From Aquila chrysaetos chrysaetos (taxonomy: Eukaryota > Chordata > Aves > Accipitriformes > Accipitridae), in NCBI RefSeq assembly GCF_900496995.4, contig NC_044004.1, forward strand, positions 80,111,538 through 80,175,537: a stretch of DNA of 64,000 bases, in the 5' to 3' direction. Made by a program: the position numbers and the translations under genes. Positions 1-13,000 of this stretch are shown piece by piece (position 1 is the first letter of the stretch; the number at the start of each line of letters is the position of its first letter). Under the pieces are notes generated by a model. The model was not told the origin of the DNA, searched no databases, and saw only the letters and a list, made by a program, of their open reading frames with translations.

Positions 1-3000
1 AAGCCCTGAGATGAAACCTTAATGCTACTGAACTCAGGGACAATTCTGCCATTGACTTCAGCAGTGTTACATTTTCATCACTGCTGTATCCCAGAGGTGA
101 AAATACATCTGTTTAATTTTGACGATGACATTTCAAGACAGACAGATTGTTTCCTCATATTATTGTTTCAGTTTACAATCCTTAGAAACAGAGAGTGGTG
201 TATGGAAGCATTTGAGGACAGTAAACAATGACATGTTAGAAGTGGCAAATCTAAATCTTTTTTGGACTATTATTTTGAGTGACACATTTTATAATGCCTT
301 TTTTTTTCATCTGTAAAAATACACACTGCTTTCCTCATATTTACAGGTTGGTACACATACAACATAAAATTGTTAGCCTGTAAAAAGCAGGTGCTTTAAA
401 AGCTTTCTGAAACAAAAGTTTCATTTTAAATATTTCTTTAACAACTTCTTGGAAGTGAGTTATCATAACCCACTCACCTGACAAAATGTGGTGTTTTGGA
501 TGTGGTTACAAATGTACACAGATTTCACCTAAATTTGAAGGTCCCTAAAGAACAGTGCAATGAAAATAAATGTGCAAGTTTCATAGGTAGTCAACAGAGT
601 AAGACAGAGATGCCTTTGAAAATTGCTTGAAGTAATTGCTGTCTGCCTGCCTTGGGAACCTAAACTTAAAAGCCGAAGCCTCCCTTGTATAAGATATCAA
701 AACCATATCCATGGATTATAAGGATACTAGAAGTATTCACTATAGAAAATTCACTACATTCCTAGACTTTAATGAGAAAATTAGGTACCTACATTAGTTA
801 GGTGGGATCTTTTTTCAGGATTGCACCTTTGGAAAAATGGTTTGCAAGCTCTGCCATGTTTCCGCTTCTGAAAATTAATGTTACTAACAGTAACCACTAA
901 ATGGGTAAGAATTTATGGAGGTAGATACTAATTGGTTTAGCTAGTGCCAAGCCCATCTGCCTGTGATGTTACTTCATTGACTTAAATGGATACAGCTTTC
1001 CCCCTTCTTATGTATGACACAAAGAATGTGTAAAAGTATTACTAGATCAGAATGGTCCTACCAATTATTCCTATGAGTGAGTTGACTGGAGTTAGACATG
1101 TTTGGACTGACAGCATGTGACATGTACCAAAACACAAAGATCTCCATCAGATTAATGTTGCTAGTACAACATTAATCTTTATATGGGGCATGCATTTGAA
1201 AAAAATATGCATCTGACACTAAACTCATTCAAAACAACAAGCATTTTACTGCTGACTCCAAAAGGACTAGAATCTGGACTAATCAGTTATACAGTGAACT
1301 CTTGTCATTTTAACCTATTCTTTCAGCTAATAAGACAGTATTAGACAACTATTGTCCACATTTTATTGTTGTGCTACACCGATACTGTCTGGGTTGTCAT
1401 GCTGATGTAGCATTGAAGATGAGCTGAAGAGTGACTCTTGTATATTTATAAAGAATTCCGTGGCTAACTTTGCTCTAAATTGGGCATGTAATGAATGCAT
1501 TACTGCAAAGCAGGGAAATAAAACCTATTATAGGCTAGAAATGAATCATCGCAATGGCAAATAATTTTCTAAGCTGCAGTATTTTCCCTGTTATTGCTTT
1601 GCTTTAAACTTTGGTGAAAAGCAATTACTTTATTCTTTCTCTTTACTTTTATTACTGGTGATTCTTATGCTAATTTCCCCCTCTATATTTGATTTGATTT
1701 TGAAAAGCTTTTTGGAATTTAAGAGTAAATTGAATTGGTGATACTGCCCTGCCATCTTTACCTCCTACCTTTCTTCTCCCCATCCCCCACTCTGAGATCT
1801 GAAGAATTCTTAAGAAACAAATAGAGCAAACTCAAGGCTATCACATTTTAAACTGTTTCTTGTTCTAGATAAATGAGACAAGTCAGTGTCCTCAAAACAT
1901 CAGAATAATAAAAGTAATTTTTTTGCAATTCTTTTTTTCTTAGTGATAAGCTCACTATCAATTTAATAGTCTGAAGAAACAAAAGTTCCCTGCATTTGAA
2001 AAATTTTACCTATATGAATTTTTTCCCCTTGAAGAATAGCACACCTTCTGCATTGAACTGAAATGTGTTCACTTGTGGTACTTTTGTTGTTCTATGCCAG
2101 TATAAAACATGTAAATGTTTTCCTTGCAATGAAATTAGTAAACGGAATGTGCTACTTTTTAGATATATCAAGAATCACTTCAAGTAAACAAAAAATAAAA
2201 ATCTGAAATCAGACAGCTTACAATTCTAGCCACAAGCCTAGAGGTAATTTTTCAACCATTCATTTTTTCTTGGACTTAACTGTTTTTTAAAAAAAAAAAA
2301 AAATTATTATCAAAAGTCACTAATAGGGCACAGAACTACTGAAGATTTACTTTGCTTACTACTTACAGCATAACATGCAGTGTAAGGATTCATATGGCTT
2401 AGCACTTTTAGATGAAAGGTTACAACCCATGGGACTGAAAAGTGGTCTTAATATTTAAATGCTGAGGCTTTGTGTTATTTTTTCATTTGTATTCAACGAA
2501 TTTGAATTAAATTTCAAGACTGAAACCCACATGATTGTGATCAGAACGTCCTTTTAAAGTCTACTCCCAGAATGCATTTAACTGAATAAAAAATTGTGAA
2601 CAATGATATACTATTGCTTATAGCTTTAAAAACAATATGCATGAAAGTATTGATTTGAATTTTAAATCTTACAGCTATCAAGATTGTTATAAGTATCCTG
2701 TGACTGAAACATTCCATCTCCTGAAGTCAAATTAGAAACAGGCCACTATGCTTAACCAAACTCTCCTTTTTGACCTACATTCCCAGGCCCTTCCTTTGCA
2801 CCTAACTGAAGAGCATAAATTAAGGACAGAGTTCTCCAAGGTCCCCTCTGTTGTCAAAAGGGAAAGAAACTCTCTAAGTGCAGATCTAGAAAATTATCTG
2901 TATTGTGATCTTTGTATTAGTTATTGTTAGGCGAGATTAAACCTCAGCTTGCTTTAAAACAAATTAATTAATTGCAGAATTGGGAGAGCTGCCAGCAGTT

Positions 3001-5935
3001 AACACATTTGCATTCTTTCCCTGCTTTTATGAGAGACTATGCCTCCAAAACTGGAGTTGCTGATGTAATAATGTACAGCTCCAGCATGGGGCCTTTTGCT
3101 ACTCAAGTTTCTGGAAAAGTAAAAGATGCTCAGGGAAACCATATTCATCATTGGTGATCTTGTGTATATAGAAAGAATGCCTTCTAGAGAGCTAATATAA
3201 GTGCATTCTTACTTGCTGTGCTTTCCATGTATCTTTCAAGTCACTTTTACAATTGATCCCATAGAAAGATTAAAGATTATGCCAACTTGTTAAACGCTCA
3301 GCTGTATTTAAATAATTACTACTAATAAGGCTAGATAGGATCTATTTCAGCATGCAGGTATGATGAAGAATAACGTTGCTACAAAGGCTTTTGCGTATTT
3401 CCTGAAAAGTCATTGCAATGCAGTTGCTTTCCTGCATGAAGTCTGCATAATATTCCTACAATGACTGCAAGGATGCTCTCAATTTCCCTAGTTCAGGAAG
3501 ATCAAATGACACAGAACCAGAAATGGAAATTATACTTTTCCTAAAGTTGGGTCAAACATAGAGGCAATATTTTCTAAAAACCATAAAATGTTACAAGAAA
3601 GTAATGAAATACTTTTCCTGTAGGCTTGAGGGCAATCTTTGATGTAAGCAAATACAAAAATGTCCTAAAAAAAAAAAGAATTTGAAAAAGCTCCTTGTTT
3701 TTCTACCCTTCCCTGAACTCTGGCCTGGGACACCATGTACTCTTTATGCTTGTAATGACAGCGAACACTGAGCTTTCATTCAATTTATTTTGGAAAATTT
3801 AGGACAAAAGAAAAATTCAGATCTCTTGCATAGGCTTTAGGCAACTGTGTGTACTTTATTTCAGAACAGACATTGCAGGTTAGCTGGAAAATTACAGGAA
3901 CAATGACTGTCTCATGGTCACAAAGAAGGAAGTGCCACATCTTTTCATTCTTATTCTGATGGAGCTTAGGTGAATTACAAATATAAAAAAAAAAACAACT
4001 GTTAAAATTATTTATCTAAAAAAGCCTAAGAACATAGGTAAGGCTTTAATTTTTATGTCTTTGAAAGCTTAGAAAATACAGCTATAGCTAGGCAATCACC
4101 ATGGTGAAAAAGAGAAATAGCTATTTAATATTTCAAGAACTACTGTCAATTAAAAATCAGAGAGTAATTTTTTGTTTATATTAACAGATATTTCTTTAAA
4201 ACCTCACTGTTTGCTTAAAGATTAAATAAAAGACATTGTGACTGGCAACGAGCCATGGGATGAGTGATTTGAAATAGATATCTATTCTGGCCACTGATTT
4301 AATAAAAAGGTAAATTAACATCTAACAATCCTCGTAACAGTTTATTTTCATAAAAACTCTGCAGCACTAATGACTTGATTATGTTCTAATAAAATGCTAT
4401 ATTTATTGCATAATCCAGCAAATTAAACATGTAGTTTTCCATAAAACAGGCTTTTGAAATGTATGTATTTATCTCTGAGTAATGTTGGAAACTTGTTTAA
4501 ATACTGAAATAACTGAAGTATAGCAAAAGTACCCTTCTAATGTACTTAATTTAGCTTTGGTCTTATGATTTGGATGAATAAGAGTAGGTTTTTTTGTTAA
4601 GTTTTTCGAATGCTAAGCCACCACTTTCAGGTTGTTTTTCAAGAGTTTGAATAGTAGTACTGTAATTCTTATTTGCAGTTTCACCACTGAATAAACGTGT
4701 GCACTGAACACTCTTGTAAAACTAATCAGTCTTGATTAATGTCTGTCACTGTGCTGGGCGACACAGAGTTTTTATTCTAGTTATGGCTGTGTTGCAAAGA
4801 TGCATTCCTTTTGACTGGATAAGACTTCTGTTAAACATATGGCAAAAACTGAAAAGAGAGACCTGTAAGAGGAGCAGAGGGTTGAGGAAAGCCGTGTGAC
4901 CAGTTTCTGGAAGACCACCTGGGTAGTAGAGGTCAAAGTTGTTCAAGAAAGTTGACCATCATCTGTAACTGATTCCACATCAAATACTCTCTTTAGGAAA
5001 TCCAAGGAAGAGGGAAGACTGAATTACTGAGTGCTTTCACAATTTTGTGCAATTTCAAACTTTGCAATTTTTGCCCATTAGCTGTTGGACTCTCCATTTG
5101 TTGCTTCCATTTTGTGCCTTCTTTATTAGCGTTCACTGTTCATAGCTTTTCATAGAGTTTTACCTGCTTCTTAATACCTGAGATCACAATTGGGATAGGC
5201 CTAGTTAATTCCAGTTACTGCATCTGAGGCCAATAATCGTATACTGAGATTTGTTGTTCATCTGGAGTTTTTGCTGTCATTTTTAGACCAATGGAGATAT
5301 TCAAGGTGCTGAGTAAGATCACAAGAAACCATGGAACTGTTTTTATTAGCTTTATTTATTAGCTTGTTCTGGCTAAAATTAGAAGCACTAAACTGCAGCT
5401 AACTTTCTGAGTTGATACCATCACATATGGTTTAGGCGATCCTTGTGGCATAAAACCAGAGACTTCAATTTTTCTGAGTTGTTCTAAGCAGCTGGATCAA
5501 TAGAATGTTGTAACTGAAGGGTTCTATTTTGTATGTAGCATTTTAGTTGCATTCAAAGTCTAAAGAGCCATTATTAACATTTCATTCTAAAGAAGCAATT
5601 ATTCCACCATAGATGGATGAGCAGATTGGAGAACAAGGTCCTTTCTAATTTGATTGCACATGATGTACTCTGTGATTATGTTTTGTTCAGCAAGGCATTC
5701 AACCAGGCATTAATAAGAATTCCTACTTGTTTTTAGATCCTAACTAAGTGCAGTCTTGTATTCTAAATTTTAGAGGAACTTAACCTGTACAAAATGAGAA
5801 GCACTCGTGTCATTTCCAGTGGTGTGGAATTACATTTAGACTCATAATTTTTGCTTTATTGCAAGTTGTGCCCTTATTAAGATATACTGGATTAGAAGTG
5901 CATACCTTTTACTAGCGGTAGCTGCAGAACAGAAT
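1..5935. other. A+T-rich non-coding stretch
   Basis: No gene, RNA gene or recognisable mobile element is visible. Open frames are short and have no family resemblance. Small features are a 15-base A run at 2289-2303, an 11-base A run near 3667, and a short plus-strand open segment at about 2972-3157 that is discussed as a weak finding. Stretches around 2940-2970 and 4200-4440 are rich in TAATTA and ATTTA-like words, as seen in conserved non-coding DNA. Conservation cannot be judged from one sequence. Confidence 0.6.
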
Positions 5936-5992
5936 CCTCTCTCTCCCCTTCTCTCTCCTTCCCTCTCTGTCTTTCTCCCTCTCCTTATCTCG
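5936..5992. repeat. CT-rich pyrimidine tract
   Basis: This is about 57 bases of almost pure C and T made of CTCT, CCTT and CTTT words, with only a few purines. It is an imperfect microsatellite. On the minus strand it is a GA-rich purine tract. It lies in otherwise ordinary A+T-rich DNA with no adjacent gene. Confidence 0.8.
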
Positions 5993-6767
5993 TAAGTTAA
6001 GAAGTCCCCCACAGTTAAGAGTCAGAGGTTAGCAAATTTTGCTTTGCTGCATCAGTAGTGCATGCCAGTGAACGTTTGCTCTGCTGTACTTCACTTTAGC
6101 TGTTACAATAAACAAAATCCTTTCCTAGAAAAAGCTTTCTGAAAAGACTTAGGACATTTTTATATATCATTTGAAAAGATTTTCAGAACGACTAGGAGAA
6201 TACTTAGAATCTTAGGGAAATAGTTCTTAACTACTGGCTGGTAAAATAGTTTTTTAAAAGGCACATAATACGTACATGTGCATTTTTTTAATATATGACA
6301 TTTAATCTTGTACATTTGAGCATGGTACATGGAATAGCTAATTCCCAACTTGCCTTGCCTTATAATTGAGTCATAGTTTTAGAAAATAGTAAAATCATAG
6401 TAAATCTGTTATTCTGACTTGACATTATGTTTCAGAAGATGATTTATCATTGAGAATTAAGCAGCAGTGCTGCTGTCCTTCAAGGACAAATGTATTTAAT
6501 TCACAGACCTACTGAAACCTTATGTTTAAAGTTACACAAAAGCAGGCATTGTAGCAGGTAAGGAGTTAATGTGTAAAATATTAATGGCCTTAAAGTTTCT
6601 TTCTGTCAACACCATATAGGCTATCCTTTTGAAACCTTTCAATTGTAAATAGTAGTTCTGACATGAAGGATAATTTAGACTAGGCATCATGCACTGTCTT
6701 TACTTTTCTTTGGACTTTAAGTCTTTGAATGCTAGGGGCTGTACAAGTAGAACAGAGAGAGATTACA

Positions 6768-6870
6768 GGAGAAATTTTCAAAGGCATAAAGAGTTCTTAA
6801 GGACCTAGCTCCTATTCAAAATCAATGAGAGCTGGACACCTAATTAGCATAGGTACTTTGAAAATCTCCC
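6768..6870. mobile_element. Old MITE-like palindromic element
   Basis: The left end at 6768-6784 (GGAGAAATTTTCAAAGG) is the reverse complement of the right end at 6855-6870 (ACTTTGAAAATCTCCC), apart from one extra A and the outer flank. The interior has words such as TTAAGGACCTAGCTCCTATT and AATCAATGAGAG. These recall the widespread amniote palindromic repeats that read 'TTTTCAAAAG...CTTTGAAAAT'. This family resemblance is from memory. The terminal inverted repeat is seen directly. It would be a non-autonomous DNA transposon with no coding capacity, decayed and ancient. Confidence 0.5.
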
Positions 6871-9800
6871 ACTACTTCTCTTTTATGCAAGTTCCTTGCT
6901 ATGGAAACAGTACTGAACTAGAAATTTAATTGGGAAACACTGTGCTGACTGTGACTAGGAAACAGAGGTGAGGAAGTGGATTAACTCCATATTTCAAGGC
7001 CAAAAATTTATCTCAGACATGTTTAATGCACTTGCTGCTTGAAATCAAAATAAAAATCTTCACCAGCATGCAAACTCTTAATTGTCTTTGAGTCCTTGAA
7101 TTTCAAGATATGGACCCTGAAGATGACTCATCTCTGGAAATTAGGGTGGGTTTTTTCAGCAATATTGCTTTGTTTTATTGCATGTTATCTTGATGTTATT
7201 GTTGCTTGCATAAAGTAGTGTAAAGGAACATATCTGTGTTTAGAGGGCACTACAGATTAAGCTTGCCTATGCTATGACTGATAAAGGGTTTTTTTTGATA
7301 GGCAAAAGCCATGTCTGATCTCATTTTACAAGGTAACAGTTACAAGTAAGTGGATGATCACTGCCTTCCCACCACCCTCTCTACTCTCTCAAGTTTGAAC
7401 CAAGACCAAGGAATGATTGCCAAGCCAGAAAACTGCATCTTCATTAACTTCCAAAATGTAAACTCAAGTGCTAGCTAAAACTATTACACCTTGGAAGATG
7501 GAAGCTGGGGACAGGAGAACAGAGGACTGCAGTTTTTATCAAAGATGTTCTGGTGGGACCTGTTGTATGTGTATCTGTGTTATTGTATTATCTACATTCA
7601 TAAACCAATTTTCTTCAGAGTTTTGGATATGACTGGCCTTGGAACATTCATTTTTCATGTTCATTGCTATTTTCCTAACCATTATTCTATGCTATTCATA
7701 AATGACATTCTACTGAATTATTATAATCCAATACACATAGTATGCCACCTAAGTAAGTCTGGCCCACTGTAATCATTAATCTATTTATTTCAGTCTAACA
7801 TTTTAAGTCTTTTTCACTTTCCATGTCAGGTACTGACTTACTGAGGCTCTGATTTCTCAAATGACTTATATGGTTGGTGAGAGAAGATCTTTTTATAACC
7901 ACTTAAAATTACAGAAAATATTTTATTTACATTATTTCTTCTTCTCCTAATAAATGAGCATCAGCAAGATCACCTGACACTAATAAAAGGAAGCTTATCC
8001 AAACATTGTATCATTTTTACATATGCTTTGAAAAAGAACTCCATTTCCTCCCTTTAGGAGACCCTTTACTTGAGAGGTCAGTATGAAACTGATCTAATCA
8101 GAAAGGGCCAGTTCGAGGTCTCTTTAGCTGTAGGTCTCATTATTGAGCTTGCAGAGTTACATAGTCTTACTTAAATAGTAGCCAGATACTCTGCAGCATA
8201 ATAAAGTTATACTTGTATGTAATTAGTGAAAATCATTAGGTCTTAGAAGAAGAGGGTATGTCCATTTTGGTGTATCAGATGTTTAATCATTCTTCAACCT
8301 TAGGCTGTTCATGCTTTCTTTGTGCCCTTGTTTAGAACAATATTCTCTGATCACTGTGGTTGCTAGAAAAAAAATCTTGTAAAAGAATAGGCAGTTGAAG
8401 GTAAAATAGAAGTTAAAAATAGATAAGGCACATGGACTATAGAAGACTGCATTAAAGGTTACTAATGCTCATGCACAAATGGAATATTTCAGAAAAGAAA
8501 CAGGAGTGGTCACAATGATGCATACCATGCAGAGCAAAAGTCTGTTACAGAACCGACTTAACTGGAATCTGTGGGAAGATGGTAACTCTCATGCAAATTA
8601 TTAGAGAATTAAGATTGTTTTGAAAAGAAAGACAAAAACCACAGTGACATGTATGACCCTATAGCAGAAAAAGGATACAAATGAAGAATTCAAGTAGCAA
8701 ATACCAATAGGAGCAAATACTAGTGTCCAAAAGAAACTCATTAATAATTGTGTAATAGCAGGGAAATATCTGCAGGCACAGACACAAATCCTTTTACAAA
8801 CAATATGTGGGATGTGAGCTCTAAAATGGGCAATGATTTGTTCATGCCAAAATAACAGGAAAGCAGTCTTGTATCTCCAAGGATGTGGGATGTCTTGACA
8901 TTCTAAAGTAAGGTTTGAAATGACTGACATATTCCTATGTATGACATAATCTCTCGGCTGCCTCTGCACTGCTTGTATTTTTTCATTGCAGTAGTGAGCA
9001 GAGACCAGGGTGGGTTTGGGAACCACAGAGGTAGGTAGGTACTGTAGAAGGCAACACTTGCTCACCAATCCCCGATTCAGTGTCCAGGTAAGTACTTTTG
9101 GTTTACATTGGGTGAAACCAATCCTTTCTCTGATCGCTCAAATATTAAACAGTACCGCATTAGGATGCCTAGTCTTGCATAAAAGGAGTTATCCTGGGAC
9201 TAATTCCCATGGTCCAGCTAATAATCTCCCTTGTTTTAAGTCAGGGTTTTAAAATTTGCTAGTTAACTTCTTTCTGTAACCCTTCTTACTATTATCTTCA
9301 TTCAGACATACTGACAGATAAATGAGAGAAAGCAGGAATTATGACAGATTTATACCCATAGGGTTGAAATGTTCCTATGATGATTGATGATTCACATACA
9401 TTTCACAAAACTTCCTATTACCTTCTTTCTCATAGAAAAGATTAAAAAGATAAAAATATCAAGTCCCTAATCCAGCACGGATTTATTAATTTCTTTAATT
9501 TAGAATTTATTTTTCACACCATGAGTCATAGTATTGGTGTTAATCTTACATCTCTCAATGCATACAAGTAACTGTACACTGTTAAACAGGTAAGTATGTT
9601 AGTTATCTGACCTTTTAGATGTAATAAAAATGTTTTAAAGAATAATTGAAATGAAGAGAGTACTGGCTTGCCAACAAACTGTTTTTCCTTTTTAACAGCA
9701 AGATTTAATATGTAGAATTTGGAGGGAAAGGCTTGTAGATCCCAACATTTCTAGCACAAGCATGGTTCTGATTCATGTAAATCTCACTCTTTAGAATGTG

Positions 9801-9940
9801 CTTACTACTGAGTGAAATTATACTACCAATGCATTATCATCACTGAGCCTTCAGGGCAGTTTCAATGTCTTATTTGTCTTACCAAAGGATAGCAGATCTT
9901 TGATACGTGAATTCAGTTAGGAATTACTTGTCATGGTGAT
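6871..9940. other. Non-coding stretch, no clear feature
   Basis: Only chance-like open frames are seen. The longest is a 155-codon minus-strand frame at 8601-9068 that starts at a non-ATG codon and has a hydrophobic, phenylalanine-rich C-terminal half, typical of translated A+T-rich DNA. It shows no domain that I recognise and no splice-site pair that would make it a convincing exon. Confidence 0.5.
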
Positions 9941-10022
9941 ATGCAGCTAGATTTCATTTATTATAGTTTTATTACAGTCTTATGCAGCTAGATTCCTTTT
10001 ATCATAGTTTTGTATGCTGTTA
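9941..10022. repeat. Two-copy tandem duplication, 41-bp unit
   Basis: The word ATGCAGCTAGATT starts at 9941 and again at 9982. Each copy continues through a TTTAT(T/C)ATAGTTTT segment, and the second halves have diverged. The period is 41 bp. It is a local slippage or duplication product in non-coding DNA. Confidence 0.8.
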
Positions 10023-13000
10023 CATTTTGCTTTGTAAGCTGGGTGGTAGTTGAGTATATTCTCCGCAATCCATTAATATAATGATACTTCTGCTTCTCCC
10101 ACTTCACATTAGTGGGGAAAAAGAATTCTGGCATGTGCACTCTCAGCAATACAATAGATTTTTAATGAGTCTAATTTAAGAATATTTCTTGCCAGGAAAA
10201 AGAAGAGAAAAAAATTTGAACTGCATTGTAAAAGTTCTGTTCCTTAAAAAAATTCAGTACAAGAACTGCATCATCAAAACAGCAAACACATGAAGACTAC
10301 ATCCAGAAGGGCAGAAGACCAGATCTGGATCCATTTTGACTTACATCAAGTGTTTATTTAGCCAAGGCACTTTAGCAGCTGCCATTAGAGATAAACATCT
10401 ATCAGACCGACATAAGGAAAGTTCTCTATTTCACACAGTGCTTGCCATTAGATGTTTAGCTTTAGAGTGATACTAGAAGAAGTAGTATCTGTCACATCTT
10501 TATCCTGAGCTGCTTTGAGGATCTGCACCATGCTACTATATAACCCAATTTTTCAGAAAATGTCAGCTGGCAAATCTCAATCTCCTTGAATTTGCTAATA
10601 TTAGTGATTACGTCTTAGCTGTAAAACTGCTCAGGTCATCAAGAACTAAGCTTTTTCAGTAGAAGACAAATAAAGAGAATTAAGATGCTTTCCTTTTCTA
10701 TAGTTGCATTTGTATTTTCATGTTCCAAGAAAAGAAAACACTGTTCTCTAATGTGTCATTGACAGTGACAACAATTTGTAACTTGATGCTAATAAATAGT
10801 TTGTCATTCTTCATGTTTCTCCTCTCCCTCCAATCTTACTGAAAACATTATTTACAGGAGATAAACTGGGAGTCTTTCCAGTGTACATTTCCATGAAGTC
10901 ACTAGTAGCTTGGAGGAATGTACTGAGTGCTTTCTTGTATGCTGGTAAGAAGACAACATTTATTTTTCTGAAAGATCTAACTCCTGCAAACTGTTCTACT
11001 CAGGCTTATAAGCATTAGTAAACATAATAAGGCTCCTCTCTGACAAAAGGATGGACTCATAAAATCTTGCCTATACAAGGGCTTAATGAATATGCAAAGT
11101 TGTTATTGCATAGGACAAATTTTAAATCACGGCCAAAATATGTATTTGACCATGAAAAAATGCTTTATCAGTAGCAAACCCTACTTCATTAAACATTTAA
11201 ATTTTTTTCCAGAGTAAGACTCATTCTTTCATTAAATACATCACTCATTTAAGAGCATGGGAATAATGAGGTATTTCCAAATATCCTGCAAAACACCTAC
11301 ACTCATTTGCATCTGAGCTTTTTGGGTTTCAATGCTACAACTCATGGAACAGTCAAAAGCATGAATACTTAGGCGTGCTCAGATGACAATTGTGAAGGCT
11401 ACATAAAATCAACATAACTTTTCTTTGCAGTTTGCTTGTGGAAGAAACCTCTGTTATAGGTCACAATTATCTGTTCCTATCTTCATGATAAATGTTACAG
11501 CTGGACATTTTTTATTAATTTAAATATAAGTTAGAAACAGGAATGAACATTTAACAAATTTATTTAAAGCCAGGGTGGATTCAATTGTTCATAATAGTCT
11601 GAACCTGTAGAAGCCCAGATCCTACATGTCTCCAGAAGCACTGTCAAGTAAACATTAAACTCCATCCCTATGAGCTGTTTAGTGAGAAAAAAAAACCAGA
11701 GCACATTCTTTAGCCTTAGAGCAAGGATCATAAAAATTCTCAAGGACTCTAAGAATGCATAATTCTGCGGGAAGAAGACAGGAAATATGCATTTTCAATC
11801 CATTAATTTACCTTGTGAGGCAGTGGTCTAGGTCCAACAAGGCAGGTGTGTGTGGTACTTAAGGAAACAGAAGAGAAATACACTAAGAAAGATTCTCTGC
11901 AATTGGCAATCCCTATAGAGAAGACAATGCTTCATTTGTGAATTAATAAGCAAATTAACTGATGTAATGCATGTGGAAATGTGTAGGAGTAGTTTAAACA
12001 AACAAGGAAATTGTAGAGCAAACACACTGCCACTATTGTGAACGCTGTATCAGAGATAAAGCATTTATAGTGTACTCTGCACCTCCTCCACAGAAAGAAA
12101 GAAAGAAAAACTAAGGCACCCTGAACTTTTCAGATCTTGATACCAAACCTACTGAAAATCAAGAGTCACTGACTTTAACTGGTTTTGAATCAGGCCCTTA
12201 AGTGGAAAAAATATAACCATGAGGATATTCACTACCTTTCAAGCACTTTCAACATTTACCTTAACAGACAGTGTAACCCAACCAATTATCCGTGCAGTGT
12301 TGTATGTGAATAATTATCAGTTTACACTGTCACTGCTCTGACCTCCAATAATTATGCTGATGAAGTGTCAGCAAGCAGACCTCGTCACTCACTTGCCACC
12401 CCTATCTGCAGATTGGTGAATAAGAGTTTTGTTTACTGTTCCTTGAGTTCCTAGTGAAATACAGAGCACATCTACAGCATTAGAAAACACTTTGGCTCCT
12501 AATGGCTTGCAATTAAAGGCGTGCCAACATAGTACATATTAAGGGCCTGATCCTGCAAAATGATTAGTGCTAGCAGATGCTGGACCCTGAAGAAATGCTG
12601 ATAATGTTGTCACGCAGGGTAGCAAATTAAAACTTAACTTTACCAAACTTTTGCTAATTCAAGAAGCTGTACTACATCTTGATGCAGCCCCAGTTTCTCA
12701 GCTTCAACCAATTTAATTCTGAATATAGTTTTTATCACAACATTTTGAACATGACCCTATGTATTACTTGCAGTAATGCTAGTCTACTAGTCTTTTACAT
12801 TTTTCTCTGGCACATCGTAATGGAAAGCCACACAGCTTTGCATATGGAACAGCAGGACACTCTAGGCAGACTCCTCCCATGAAAAAACAGTAACTACTGT
12901 TTGTGAATTTCGAAGGGAATCAATTTAAACAATCACAAAGAATAAAGTACCCACTGATACTGTTAGTGTACATTCCAAATATCAAGAAGATTGCCTGCTA

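Noticed and set aside
8601..9068. 155-codon minus-strand frame
   Set aside because: Composition is that of translated A+T-rich DNA with a hydrophobic end. No domain, splice pair or start context supports it.
12186..12560. GAATCAGGCCC and GGGCCTGATCCTGCAAAA words as ends of one element
   Set aside because: They resemble ancient amniote repeat words, but the 350 bases between show no matching structure, so no element borders can be claimed.
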